From Pisaster brevispinus (lineage: Eukaryota; Echinodermata; Asteroidea; Forcipulatida; Asteriidae): DNA of 64,000 nt. The notes under the pieces were generated by a model that was not told where the DNA came from, made no database searches, and was given only the letters and a program-made list of their open reading frames with translations. The position numbers and the translations under genes were made by a program. Every line of letters begins with the position of its first letter. Within the stretch, counting starts at the first letter, position 1. The DNA lies in NCBI GenBank assembly GCA_023634235.1, contig JAMKCF010000001.1, forward strand, positions 16,626,258-16,690,257. Direction: 5' to 3'. Positions 22,069 to 33,530 of the stretch are shown in pieces.

Positions 22069-23650
22069 TTCCCTTGGCTAAAAGTTTTCGCTGGTCCCGT
22101 GTTTCTCCATAGAATTGTGTATATCAACACTACTTGACTCTTCTCTTTGCAGCGGAGTTCCCGCACGCACGCTTCCCGCACACGGGGAACTGGGCTACTC
22201 TCATTTTAGTTAGATGTTCAAGTTTACACAGAGGAAAATATCACAAGTCTTTAAGCTTTAACTTTAGTATATTAACTGATACTGGTCAAACATATGCTTC
22301 AAGGATAAGAAATTGCAAAATTACAAGCAGTAAAAGTTGCATTTAAAAACATTTAAGAGTTTGTTTGTGTATTTTTATATGTACCACACCTTCAAACTAA
22401 CATTGCACTCCCTATGAAAAAATGGTTTCGTCCATTATGACGTAAAATCGCGCGACAGACTAGCTAGCGCTCAAACACGCCGCGGCCGGTCGCAAAGAAA
22501 AGGAACGGATTTTGTGTGCTGTATGCTGCAATGCGGACTGTATAGTGTTTGCACGCCGGGGCTACTGTACTAGCGCACGTCTAATCATCGAGCCCTGTCA
22601 GAATGTTCATGTTGTAGAGCCGCCGCGCCGGCAAAAATATACAAATCATAGTACGAATTCGTTGCCAGAATTTATGGAATTGCGGATACGAATTCGATTC
22701 TCCAAAAAAATGTGTTTTCTCTAGATAGATTTCCGTATGTTTAGACTGGAAGCTTACGAACAGTGGGTAGAAAATACATTTTATTTTGCCACAAATGTTG
22801 ATAAAATGTTTACGGTTGCAAGGTTTTTACACGGACGGTCGGGTTACCGGAAACAAACAAATATTTTTATTAGGCCTTATCATGCTCTACTCCAAATGTA
22901 AACATTGGCCTATCCACAGTGTGCTAAACCTGACCTGAAACAATGTGAAACCAAAAGGCTGACCAATAAACATCTATCAGGTTGACTTCCCCTCATTAAC
23001 GGGAATCTATCTAGCTGTGGTCATACCAAGGACACATTGAAAACTCTGTGAATACTCCTTCAATTAAATCACACTACACACAGAGATCCAAGATAGCCTT
23101 GGGCTGTTTTCATCTGCACAGCACAGTGAAAATAACGTGAAACACTTAGGCTGTAGGGCTAGTTAAAAAAAAGAACTCTATGAAAACATGAAAACAAGGT
23201 GAAAATGGGGAATTTAAAATTTCAAGGAGAAGTGGATTTTCACTCCATATGTATGTAAATGTACTGCAAAGATTCTGCTGGGTCCACCCTTTTCCCATTT
23301 AAAACCTTGATTTAAATGAAGATTAAACATACATTTCGGTTTTGAATAACTATTTTGTAAGTGATTTATCAGTGATTTGTGTAAATAGTGCGCAAGTTTT
23401 GTGGTGTCGCAAATGGAAGTGTAGAGGTGTTTTTTATTCACAAAGAGTAAATTTCTGGTGTTTTTACATTTAAACGCATCCCCATTATTTCTCTGTAAAA
23501 GTGATGTTGCTTTTGTTGTCGCATGCACAGTATCCAGATGACAATGGGCAATGGATCAGGGGAAACTGTCCCACCTCAAATTATCAGTTCAGACCAGTAT
23601 TATAGACTTGTGATCCTGCAAGGTTGTGTGTACAACATACACACGACAGT
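22069..23650. other. No gene seen
   Basis: A CpG-richer patch at about 22130-22640 could be promoter-like sequence for the minus-strand exon at 22068. The frame at 22512-22724 is Cys- and Arg-rich without a recognisable domain. The remainder is AT-rich non-coding DNA. Confidence 0.4.
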
Positions 23651-23759
23651 ATAGATGGAGTAAAGATGCTCTGTGCACTGGATCCTCATCCTCGGAGGGA
23701 AGACGTCAAACTATCGAGATATTACGCAGAATCAGCACTGAATGTAAGGTACAAGTGAC

Positions 23760-25010
23760 GAATCACAACTCTCCTTACAGGAAACAAATGGCATGAAGAG
23801 GCACTAGTTGAATATATTGGCGAACCCCCTGCTCACAGACGCATTCATGGAAATTCTGAATCCCATGTATGTGCGAAGTTCTACCGAACTGATCCCAATG
23901 TCATCAACGAAATAAGAGAACAAGTAAAATTTGGAAAACCAAGCAAAAAGAAATGCTGTTTCGCCAAACCTTGCGCCAAGGAACAGAAAACAAACTGAAA
24001 ATATAAGACATAAGTACATGAAGACAAAAAGCCACTCTAATAGTAGAAACTTTGCCGATGCTATATTGTCTATCGAAAGTAATTGGGATGACTCTCAGTT
24101 CGTTAGGTATGTCATCTGTGGGCATGGAAAGGTTCCTTCAGTAATCCTCTATACAGATACGCAAATCGAATGTATGAAACGATCTTGTTTCAACACACAC
24201 TGTGCAAAAGAGCAGTGTGTTGGGCACAGACAATACATTCAATTTGGGACCTTTGCATGTAACTATAATGGCCTATAAGAACATTTCTGTCATTAGGCGA
24301 AGAACCAAAAAAACACAAATTTTCATAGGGCCATTGTATATGTATGGCAGTTCAATCAGATCAGATTAAAATCTATTTTTTGACCATTAATTATCAAGAA
24401 TTGATGGAGAATCACCTCCATTTGTAGGAAGTGACAACGAGAAAGCTGTGGCAGACAATAACTGATGCATGGCCCAATTCAAAACGTCTTTTCTGCGTGG
24501 AACACTTGCGAAAAAATTGTAGTGACAAGCTTGTACAAAAAGATGGAGCGAATGAAAATACAAAAAGTAAAACTATGAAAACAATTTTTGGCAAAAAGGG
24601 GGTAAGTAGTGCAAAGACATTAGTTGTTTTTAAGGAACGCGTATCAATCGTGCACCTCCGCTTTGAGAAAAGTGTGGTGCCTTGAAAGTTGAAGGTAAAT
24701 TTCAAAACAACTAACCACAAAGACTACCCTTTGGCTGTCCAAACCGTTTCCAGGGGGTGGTCCAACAACAACGCGGAATCTATGAACCATGTTTTAAAGA
24801 ATATAACAAACTGGATGACATTGCCACTTTTCACATTGATAACAAAGCTACATGAAAAAGTAGATGACCAAGAGACTGAAGTTGAAAGAGCCATGTTCGT
24901 ACCCAGAGAAACTTGGATCAGTATGACCAACACTCAGAGGAAAAAGCACATGGCCAAATTCTACAGAAAAAAATAATAAAATCAGTGTCGCATCAGACAG
25001 AGCCGAAACC
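23760..25010 (+). pseudogene. MULE (Mutator-like) transposase relic
   Basis: The pieces lie in order on the plus strand but in shifting frames. 23931-24278 encodes FADAILSIESNW, then KVPSVILYTDTQIECMKRSC and HRQYIQFGTF; the last corresponds to the D-RTFNLG strand with the first catalytic Asp position changed. About 24263-24350 encodes YKNISVIRRRTKKTQIFIGP. About 24415-24480 encodes PPFVGSDNEKAV (second Asp), then ITDAWPNSKRLFCVEHLRKN. 24689-24976 encodes GWSNNNAESMNHVLKN, the segment with the catalytic Glu. This matches the MULE DDE transposases found in cnidarian, lancelet and other invertebrate genomes. At least three frameshifts and one stop make it inactive. Terminal inverted repeats were not identified. 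Confidence 0.75.
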
Positions 25011-26690
25011 AAAATAAATACGTCAGGACATGGAGGCAAAAAGCCAGGGATGCAAAATAGAAAACGTGCTAACGGAACACGATCGTGGCTCGGACACTGA
25101 AATACCTTTGTCTGTATGTGCATAAATGTACCTTCAGTTAAATTTGAACATGCAATAAATTTTGTTAAATTCTGTTTTATTATTTTTTCATACATCATGC
25201 ACGTGGTCAAGGCTTACAATTATTGTTAAAATTTGGTTAGACGTGTACAATTGATAATTAAAATTAAGTTGTACCGTATAATGATAACAAAATGAATGCA
25301 CTTAAACTGTTACTTCAAAACGCGATTTTCAATCTCACAACATAATTAGCATATTTGCTTTTTAAAGAAAACAACACTGGGCATGTTCATTCGAGTAGCT
25401 AACTTCATTGCTATCTTTGCTGATAAATATTCACAGCGGGGGTTTCACAGCGGGGGTTCGCTTGACAGAACGACTTAGCTAAAATTGACCTTGCGTTCAC
25501 ACGAGGCATGATCACTGTTAGCCAGCACAGTGTTTTGGCTTCCGCTAGTTTTCTTTATGCCACTGTAGTAGTTTTGTTGAAGAAATTTACATGTTGGCTT
25601 TGAAGAACAGTTTATTTAATTCACATGTAAAGTTTCATACTTTTGTCTGAGTTCGCAGCGATTCGATTATTTAAATTCGCAGCGATTCAAAATGAGAAAT
25701 GCATTTTGTTTTGTTCTATTCATGGAGCTGTTCTTGTCACTAAATACACTGCGTCATCAGCTAAGATGAATGCTGCAATTTCCTTGAACCAAAATGCCAC
25801 TAATTTTTTCATCGACTAGCCACCAGTTAGATTTTCATTTCACTGGTCCCTCAGCTATTGAACTTGTCCATAATCTATGTTAAATAGGGATGTTTTTTTA
25901 AACTGAAGTAGCCACCTGACCACTTGGATAAAAGTTTGACTGGTCCTGAGGTGTTTAACTGGCATTTGGCCAGCAGAACGCTGTTGCGATAGTCTTATCA
26001 TCAACCATGAGCTTTTTTGAAAATATTGACGATGATTACCACATCCATTTTTTATGCAAGTTATTTAAACTTAATCCTGTTGGATTGTTATGTAGTTTCA
26101 GACAACACGTGTAATTAAATATGCTAAAACGACAAAACCCACACTCAGTAATCAGTAGTGTATTGGTTGGAAAAAAGTTAAATGCTTGGATCAAGTGATA
26201 TAAATATTCTTGAAACAGAACTTCATTTACATGGGTAAACAAAGTTTGCCTTTTTTCCGAAAACGGCTATATAAAACCTAAAAAGTAATATATTTTCTAT
26301 ACCTTTCTTAGTTCTACCTGTTTGGAATCTATTGTTTATGCCCACTTACAATTAGCAGATTGTGAATATTGAAATATAATAGTTTTTCAAACACTATATG
26401 TCATTGTCAAAATGTCAAAATGTGGTGTCATCGTACAAATAAAACCAGTAACTTATATTATTTAGCATTGTCGCTTGTCATTGGTTTAACCGTTATGTAC
26501 GGTTTCATATGTTCACACTGAACCTTGCTTTTCAGCTCAATTTGGTCTCGACTGTCTGGAGGGTGATGACTTTGTTATTGCTTATTTTGCCGATCCTTAA
26601 CACAATTTTTTTAATTTTTAAATATGCTTATTCGTATCATTGAAACAACTACAGATTCTACACACTAATCCATTTCATTCCCACAGGTTT
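25011..26690. other. No gene seen
   Basis: AT-rich DNA. A short direct repeat 'cacagcgggggtt' is at 25433-25458 and 'cgcagcgattc' repeats at 25655-25687. No domain-bearing frame on either strand. Confidence 0.4.
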
Positions 26691-26701
26691 GCAGGTTAAA
26701 T

Positions 26702-27732
26702 TTGACCCAGCCCTTGGGTCTGTCTACCCCACTACGCAAGCGGTGGAACAGCACACTCCATAGTACTTCTCTCAGCCTCATTCGTATTCTAACAGAACAT
26801 TGTGATGTTTGTCTCAACAGCTTCAACCAAGATATTTCCTGTCTTGAAGCAGAACTTAGATCCATCTGCTCAGAAGCCCGTTTTGAGCGATTTACCAGTG
26901 AGATCAATACTGCTTTATCTAAACTTGAATCTGTTCTTAATTGTAGGAAAAATGGTAATATTGGTTGTCCTGTCGCTAAACAGCAACAGTAGAGACAGCG
27001 ACGTTTCAAGCGTAACATACCCCTTGAGGCTGAGCAGTCAGCCCCTCCATCCAGTTAATAACCTCTCATTATCTACCCTTTTCAGATTCAGGACACAGCC
27101 TGCTCTCGAAGGGACTCAACTTCTGCCCCACTCCCCCCACAGTCAATCAGGTTGAGCTCAGTCAGGACCTCACTGACTACTACTGCAGAATTTGCCTTCG
27201 TGAATTCTTCCTTGACTCACCACCCATGGATCCAGAGCCATTTTACTGCAAGAGTAAATGGGTACCACCAAAGAACCGTGTTCCTTCCCTTGAAACTTAC
27301 ATACAGGTTGTAAGTTCACAAATTAATTCAAGCGATCATTCCACCCACAGGACTCATGACAACCTCCCTAGAGAAGAACGTGAGGCCCTTAAAGACTCTA
27401 CAAGCACGGAAGGACATCATCATCAAACCAGCTGACAAGGGGCTCTGCTGTTGTTGTCATGGGCCGTCAGCATTACATCGATGAAGCCATGAGACAACTC
27501 AACAACCAAACTAACTATAAACCCCTTGACTATCCAACAGGTACTATTTCAAAGGAGATTCAACAAACGCTGGACGAAATGCATGACCGTGACCACCTCT
27601 CCAAGAAAGCTCACAAGTTTCTTTCCCCAGTCGATTGTAGAACAGCTAGATTTTACCTTCTGCCCAAGGTACATAGACCAGATAACCTAGGGAGACCCAT
27701 CATATCTGGCAATGATTCCCCCACTGAGAATA
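26702..27732 (+). pseudogene. Penelope-like element: N-terminus and first RT part
   Basis: 26702-26992 encodes a helical segment (EHCDVCLNSFNQDISCLEAE) and stops at a TAG inside a Gln/Arg run that continues RRFKRN. About 27103-27240, in another frame, encodes GLNFCPTPP and LSQDLTDYYCRICLREFFLD. 27226 onward carries SKWVPPKNRVPSLETYI, NLPREEREAL, then, after a frameshift near 27390, IIIKPADKGSAVVVM, and 27459-27732 gives FYLLPKVHRP and GRPIISGNDSPTEN. KPADKG-x-VVVM and FYLLPK-H are the first RT motifs of Penelope-like elements. The frame is cut by the transposon at 27733 and resumes in phase at 32028. Confidence 0.85.
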
Positions 27733-28016
27733 CAGTCGACTCTCGTTAATACGAGGTGCGCCGGACTGGCCTGCTTTCCTTGTATTATCCGAACCTCGTC
27801 TTAAATGCAGCGCACTATTTAGACATGCATGTGTACACATGTTGTCATAGTGCATGTACTACACACGTGTCTAGGCTAAAACGGAGCGGTTTGCTTCCTA
27901 GTTCAGTTCTAACGAGCATCCTGTACACAAAAATATCAATGATAAATGCATTTTTGTTGACTATGATCATAGAAATTTAATATGTGAGCTTTTTAATAAC
28001 AAAAAATGACCATAAG

Positions 28017-28539
28017 ATGGCGTCTGTGTGCAATGGATTTTTTCATCTCTCCATCGTCATCTGCGTAACTGCAGTTCGTTTAGTCCCTGCTACCCAATTG
28101 AAAGTGGGGTTTGAAAACCTGGATTTTATAGATCCCGTAGGATATTTGATGGGGCAATCTGGTGGATTTTTCAGCTTTAATGGGCTGGATTCTGTTCACT
28201 CTTGCTGTATTTTCAGTGGTCAAGATTTCAACGTATCGGACAGCCATGTAAACACTAGTCGATTACGTGCACAAGGTAACAATAGATTTCGTGCAACCCT
28301 GCTTTTCATACTATTGACGTGCGGTGATGTGGAACTGAACCCCGGACCAGTGTACAAGTATCCATGTGGTACATGCGAAAAAACCCGTTAAGTCAAACCA
28401 AATGGGGTTACTGTGTAGCTCTTGTTTAAAATGGTTGCATATCAAATGTCAAGATGTTTTACCTACCGAATTTGCTCGCCTGTTTGACTTGCCCGATGAG
28501 CCCTGGGTTTGTTTGACATGTGCCCTGCCCTGAGTTATC
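28017..28539 (+). pseudogene. LINE ORF 5' part: signal-like N-terminus, 2A, PHD finger
   Basis: ATG at 28017 has a fair initiation context (aagATGG). The first residues MASVCNGFFHLSIVICVTAV resemble a signal peptide or membrane anchor. DVELNPGP is at 28326-28349, preceded by the hydrophobic FRATLLFILLTCG. The zinc finger follows: CGTC (28365-28375), then after a 1-nt frameshift CSSC (28414-28425), WLHIKC and WVCLTC, a C4-H-C3 PHD-like spacing. Frameshifts lie at about 28390 and 28530. Known 2A-like sequences make the ribosome skip the G-P bond, so in the intact ancestor this N-terminal portion would be released from the downstream endonuclease-RT protein. Confidence 0.85.
28326..28349 (+). 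other. 2A-like ribosome-skipping motif
   Basis: GAT GTG GAA CTG AAC CCC GGA CCA encodes DVELNPGP, matching the 2A consensus D(V/I)ExNPGP at every fixed position. The skip would fall between Gly and the final Pro, residue 111 from the ATG at 28017. The upstream Leu/Ile-rich context is typical of LINE-type 2A sequences. Activity is inferred from the motif only. Confidence 0.9.
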
Positions 28540-31010
28540 GGACTCATTATTTGTCTCCACATTGAGTGATGGTAATGTCGTCGATCCTGATTATAGTTCT
28601 ACGTCATCGTCATTTCCTGGTATATTTGATAATAGTGCAACTAAAGCGATATTCGGTGCCAATATTAATGCCAGGAGTGTGAAAAATAAACTCCCAGAAC
28701 TTCAAGCAGTTGTGCATTCTATGAATTTGTCACTGGTGGCTATTACTGAAACATGGCTGGATTCATCTATACAAGACTCGATGCTTTTCGACAGCCATAG
28801 TGTCTTTAGAAAAGACAGAAGTCGACGTGGCGGAGGTGTTTTGGTTGCTATATCTGACTCACTAAAACCAACATCTGTTGATGTGAAAGATGTGCCTCCC
28901 AACATTGAAATCGTTTTTGCAGAATTCATCCTTAATTCTGAAAGATGGTTATGTGGAGGATGTTCTGAATAAGCTCAACTTAGACCGTTATTCTGGCTTC
29001 ATCCTGATGGGTGATTTCAATATTAACTGGTCAGCAGACAGTTCAGCCAGCTTGCAACAACCCTTCACGATCTAGCTGATGCTTATTGCTTTGATCAATT
29101 AGTTAATGAGACCACAAGATCTTCCAGTGACTTTGCTTCCAATACAACGATTGATTTGATATTTACAACACGTCCAGATCGTGTATGTGATGTAAAAGTG
29201 GAGCCTGGGCTTTCTACATCCGATCATAACATGGTTTCCTTCAGAATTTGTGGGTCACCTGGAAAATTACCACGTCGTGTTAGGGAAATCTTCCAGTACC
29301 ACAAAACGGACTTCATTTCCAGACTTTGCTTGCTGCAGTTCCCTGGGGAGTAATTGACTACAACGACATTAACGATGCTTGGAATACGTTCAATGATTTC
29401 TTCCTCAATTGTGTCAAGGAATGTGTTCCTGTCCGTAGAGGTCGCAAGAGAGTTAAGCCCTGGATCACCGAAGAACTTCATCGGCTCGTCCTTGAAAAGC
29501 GAAGGTTGTTTCAGCGAGCTAGCGTTAGTGGAACTGAGATAGCATGGAAACAATTTAAACTTGCTAGGAACAAAGTGCGCAATCTCTCCAAAAGGGCGTA
29601 TAGTGACTTTGTCACTGATTTATTTAAGAAAAGGGATAATCGGAAAACTTTCTGGTCATTTGTGAAGTCAAAACGTTACTCTTCTCAATCAACCGATTCT
29701 TACCTCATCAATGGTGAAAACATAAGTGGCCCATTTCGGATTGCAAATGAATTTAATGCTCTTTTCGCCAGTTTTTTCTCCGGATCCACCGCCCAGGACT
29801 GTCACTTCTCCTTCATTGGAATTTCCCCCATTAGAGCGTTTTTCCATCACTTCAACTCGGGTTTCAGCTGAGATTCGGAATCTCTCCGCCCACAAAGCAT
29901 ATGGTCCTGATGGTATTAGCGCCCAAATGTTTAAACTTGCCGCTCCAGCCATTGTTCCTGTTCTCACAGCTTTTTACAATCATACTCTTGCTGCCGGTTG
30001 TCTTCCAAGTGCATGGAAACGTGCTAATATAGTGCCCGTCTTCAAAAAGCAACTTAATCAATTACAGACCCGTTTCTTTGACTCCAATAGTTTGCAAGCT
30101 TTTGGAAAAAATCTTATGCCGGCAGATTCTTGACCACTGTCAAAACAACAGACTTCTAGCTGACCAGCAACATGGGTTGAATTCCTTGGAGGTCTTGTTC
30201 TACAGCATTGGTATCAGGAAGTTCTCGTTGGCTTCAATCTTTGGACGCACGAGTACCTGCAATGGATGTTATCTCCTTAGATTTCAGTCGTGCGTTTGAT
30301 ACTGTAAGCCACAAAATCCTTGTTAAGAAACTCCAACTTTGCTGCAACAAAAAGGGTGCTGCTCTTGGCTGGATTGAGTCATTTGTAACAAACCGCCTGC
30401 AGCGAGTTGTTTACAAAGGCTTTACCTCAAACTGGTTACAGGTTGGTTCAGGAGTGCCACAGGGCTCAGTACTTGGCCCCCTGCTTTTTGTTTTGTATGC
30501 AAACGATCTTCAACTTCAACTTTCTTCAAGCCTTGTTTAGTACGCAGATGACACTTTTTTGTTCAAAAATGTTGAAACCGACGCGCCGGATTCTCTACTT
30601 CAGAAGGACTTAAACACCATAGTTGACTGGGCTAAGTTGAACCGTTTGCATTTCAATGCCGGCAAGTGCAAATCTATAAGGTTAACATGGCGTCGTATTA
30701 TGAGCAGACCAATCTACAATCTTGGAAACACCTCCCTGGAATGTGTAAACTCCATCAAGCTTCTAGGCTGTATATTCCAGAGTAACATGTCTTGGGATCT
30801 TCAGGTGCAGGCAGTTAATTCAAAATGTAAGACTGATTGGTTTGATTCGCCTCATTTCTGGCAACTGTCCTTCCGTGTCGCTTCATTTGTATAAGACACT
30901 GGTCCAGCCTATCTTAGACTACTGCTCACCCGTCTGGTGGACTCACCGTACAAAACATATAAACTTAATTGAATCGGTACAGTAGAATTACTCACTTTTC
31001 ATCACCTGAA
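28540..31010 (+). pseudogene. LINE ORF 3' part: APE endonuclease and reverse transcriptase
   Basis: Endonuclease: NARSVKNKLPEL, ITETWLDSSI, RRGGGVLVAI, GDFNINW and SDHNMVSF are the APE motifs; sequence is lost between about 28945 and 28960, joining AEFILNSERW to a downstream piece out of frame. Linker: KPWITEELHRLVLEKRRLF and FWSFVKSKRY. RT: AYGPDGISAQMF, PSAWKRANIVPVFK, SLTPIVCKLLEKIL, VISLDFSRAFDTVSH (first catalytic Asp), GVPQGSVLGPLLFVLY, YADD at 30541-30552 and LNRLHFNAGKCK. A TAG at 30538-30540 directly precedes YADD in frame. The thumb ends near VQPILDYCSPVWW. Frameshifts are at about 28975, 29335, 29850, 30050, 30190 and 30830. Confidence 0.9.
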
Positions 31011-32027
31011 ACCTAAAACAGATGCTTACAAATTTTCAACAATTGTACGCTTTCCTAAAATGTTCTCAGAACTCACAATAGCTACCAGGGATATTTTGAT
31101 TTAGGAGGGTTACAAGTCCTTTCGAATGATGCTGAGGGAGGACCTTTTAGTATGTTAGTGCGGGTGGTTTTTAATTGAATGTTTTATTGAATTTTTATTT
31201 TGTTTGTTTCCTGCTTCATGGTTTTTAAAGAGTTAGTCCATTCGTGTTTTGGGTTTTTAAATGTTTGTCCCTGCCTCCTGTTTTTATGGAGTTTTATGGG
31301 TGCTGTTTTTTTGCAAGGTTTTGGATTTGCTTTTGTTTTAATGTTTACCGCTGTGTGACTTTATAGCGTTCGAGTGCAATCTCCTTTTTATAATTATATA
31401 ATTATTTTATCGTTGGCAGGGGTCTGGTTGTACACATCTTAAGATGACAGTTTTTATACTTTTGTATAACCTTGACAGCCCTTGTCCAACTTGTAAACAT
31501 TGTGTATATGTCTAAAGATTTAAAATAAACAATAAAATAAATATTTTGTATAACTCAAGATAAAAATCATAGCAAAGTCATGTCAAACTTGCCGTTCATG
31601 TGACCATGATGTGACAGATTCAATACTGCGTAGCGCCTATGCTGAACGTTGTTTTCGCTGGTAGCCGTCAGCGTGTAAGCGAAGTAGCATATCAAGCATA
31701 AGTTACCAGCGAAATGTTTCTGGTTTTCGTATCGGACAGAACCGTGTAGCCGGTCCGATCCGATAGTTTGGCATCAAGAATGAACCCGGTAAGTTTTTAC
31801 AGAACAATTACTTTCAGATCTCGCTACAGAAGTATGAAAAACAATACATTTTGTCATCATGGGGCCGCAAAAATACCTTGTATTATCCGTGTTCTCGTTA
31901 CAACCGTGCTCGTAACTTCCGTTTTTTAAGACATTGAAACACGCATGGGACAGTTCAGGATCGGTGAAATACCTCGTATTAACCGGCGTCTCGTATCTTC
32001 CGAGCTCGTATTTATGAGAGTCGACTG

Positions 32028-33530
32028 TATATCTCTTTTTGTGGACAGTTTTCTCAAGCCACAGATTCCATCATATATTCATGACACTCCTGATTTCCTC
32101 CGTAAAATCTCAGGTATTCAGAACCAGGTCCCCAACACGGCTATCATCGGTACTTTTGATGTGTCCTCTTTGTACACCAACATTCCACCTCGTCATCACC
32201 TCCACTTCAGACTTACATGAGATTACACTTTCCACCGGAGTAACTAGTCACAGTTGAGAGAACATGAAAAGATGTTCCTGGTATAAATGCCCCACCACGC
32301 CTCGTGCACCCCAATACATTTTTCTGTGCCGGAGTATGCACATCAAATTTTATACTTCGTACAATTACGTGTATATATTGGCACTTTGCACCATGAACAG
32401 CTTCGTCGAACCAGATTTCCTTGAGCTGATGGCTGGCCCATTGGGTGCAATTGATACCCAGGAAGACCTGGGATTGGGACTAGATGACAATTCATCAATT
32501 GGCGCAGCTTCGGGCAAACAGAAAGTTAAAGGCCGAAAGCCTAAGCGCTCAACTGTCCCGTCATCAGACACGGTTTCCCGGCAAGAATTTGCAGATGTTT
32601 CAGGGAAGCTTGCATGTATGGCCGAAGCCATCGAAAACATGCAAACAGTGATTCTCAGTCGACCCGCCAAGCGACCTAGACTGACATCGGAGGCAGAATC
32701 CGGTGATAAACTCGGTAGAATTCCAATTAAACTTCATTTTATTCGTTTAATTTTAGAATTCCCCAAGATGAAGGGATTGCTGCCTGCTCTTCGGCTTTGG
32801 CTATGAGCGGTCACATTTCACCGCCCATTTCTGACATAGTATCCCTCATGAACCATGTTCTAACTAAAAACAATTTTTCGTTCATGGCCAAGAATTTCCT
32901 ACAGGTACATGGCACCGCAATGGGTACACGAATGGCACCATCAATGGCATGCCTATTCATGAGCCAACTTGAATAGCGCAGGTTGGCATCAGCCCCGTGC
33001 CGTCCCTGGGTCTAGTGGCGCCTATATTGATGAAATCTTTTATCGGGACCAGTGATGAATCTAGCCTCAAAGCATTCATTAATCACATCAATTCCTTCCA
33101 TAGGACCATCAAATTCACAACCGAATACTCAAGCAAGGATACCCACTTTCTGGATGTCAAGGTTCTAAAGACGGATGATGGTTGTTTGGTCACAGATCTA
33201 TTTGTTAAACCCATAGATAAACACCAGTATCTCCACTCGACCAGCTGTCATTCCCAACACTGCAAAACAAGCATAGCCTACAGTCAGGCCATCAGACTCC
33301 GTCGAATCTTTTCTAATGATTCCGATTTTATCCACCACTCACAGGAACTAAAGAAACACCTTGTCTTCCGGGGTCGTAGCTCCCTGGCAGTCCATCGAGC
33401 AATCCAGAAAGTCAAGGCTCGTTCCAGGGAGTCAGTGCTTTGCAAAAGACCCGTGCAACAACAGAGTTCCAAGGAGAAAGTTCCCTTTGTTGTCACTTTC
33501 CAACCCTCACTTCCCCCATTCGTACAATAA
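32028..33530 (+). pseudogene. Penelope-like element: central RT
   Basis: After the transposon the frame resumes LFVDSFLKPQIPSYIHDTPD, then IIGTFDVSSLYTNIP (RT motif with catalytic Asp). A 571-bp insert interrupts here. From 32758 the frame continues IPQDEGIAACSSALAMS, then FLQVHGTAMGTRMAPSMACL. The catalytic YIDD box at 33023-33034 reads YIDE, preceded by a TAG in place of a Trp codon and a frameshift. 32997-33530 carries HFLDVKVLKTDDG, DLFVKPIDKHQYLH and RLRRIFSNDSDF, the C-terminal RT part. The Asp-to-Glu change and the stop mean the copy cannot encode a functional RT. Confidence 0.85.
32187..32757 (+). mobile_element. 571-bp insert of unknown type in the Penelope-like RT
   Basis: The insert is flanked by ATTCC on both sides (32182-32186 and 32758-32762), and the RT reading frame is continuous across it if removed with one ATTCC. 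It contains a frame from ATG 32393 encoding MNSFVEPDFLELMAGPLGAI, a basic stretch KVKGRKPKRS and SRPAKRPRLTSE, with a Met/Ala-rich helix between. Such a small acidic-then-basic protein recalls the first ORF (Gag-like) of DIRS or other retroelements, but I cannot assign it. The right end has an imperfect inverted phrase around 'gaattccaattaaac'. Confidence 0.55.

Larger units (their letters stand above)
28017..31545 (+). mobile_element. CR1-type LINE with 2A-like peptide, PHD finger, APE endonuclease and RT
   Basis: Near full-length non-LTR retroelement. Order: N-terminal hydrophobic segment, 2A-like motif, PHD-type zinc finger, APE endonuclease, RT with YADD, C-terminal thumb, and an AT-rich 3' end near 31545 ('aataaacaataaaataaat'). 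This matches the CR1-clade elements in which 2A-like sequences have been described (sea urchin, lancelet, molluscs). It sits inside the pogo-like transposon, so it is the youngest layer of this nest. Frameshifts, a deletion in the endonuclease and a TAG just before YADD make it inactive. Confidence 0.9.
27733..32027. mobile_element. Pogo/Tc1-mariner-like DNA transposon inserted in the Penelope-like RT
   Basis: Ends are CAGTCGACTCTCGTTAATAC (27733 onward) and the matching inverted CGTATTTATGAGAGTCGACTG ending at 32027. A TA dinucleotide flanks both sides (27731-27732 and 32028-32029), the target duplication of the Tc1/mariner superfamily; a CAGT end with a TA duplication suggests pogo/Tigger. 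Taking out the element and one TA restores the retroelement frame exactly (N-I-S-L-F across the join). No pogo transposase is visible; the interior is filled by a CR1 LINE. The transposon-derived flanks are about 27733-28000 and 31545-32027. The same end occurs at 21.3-21.5 kb. Confidence 0.85.
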
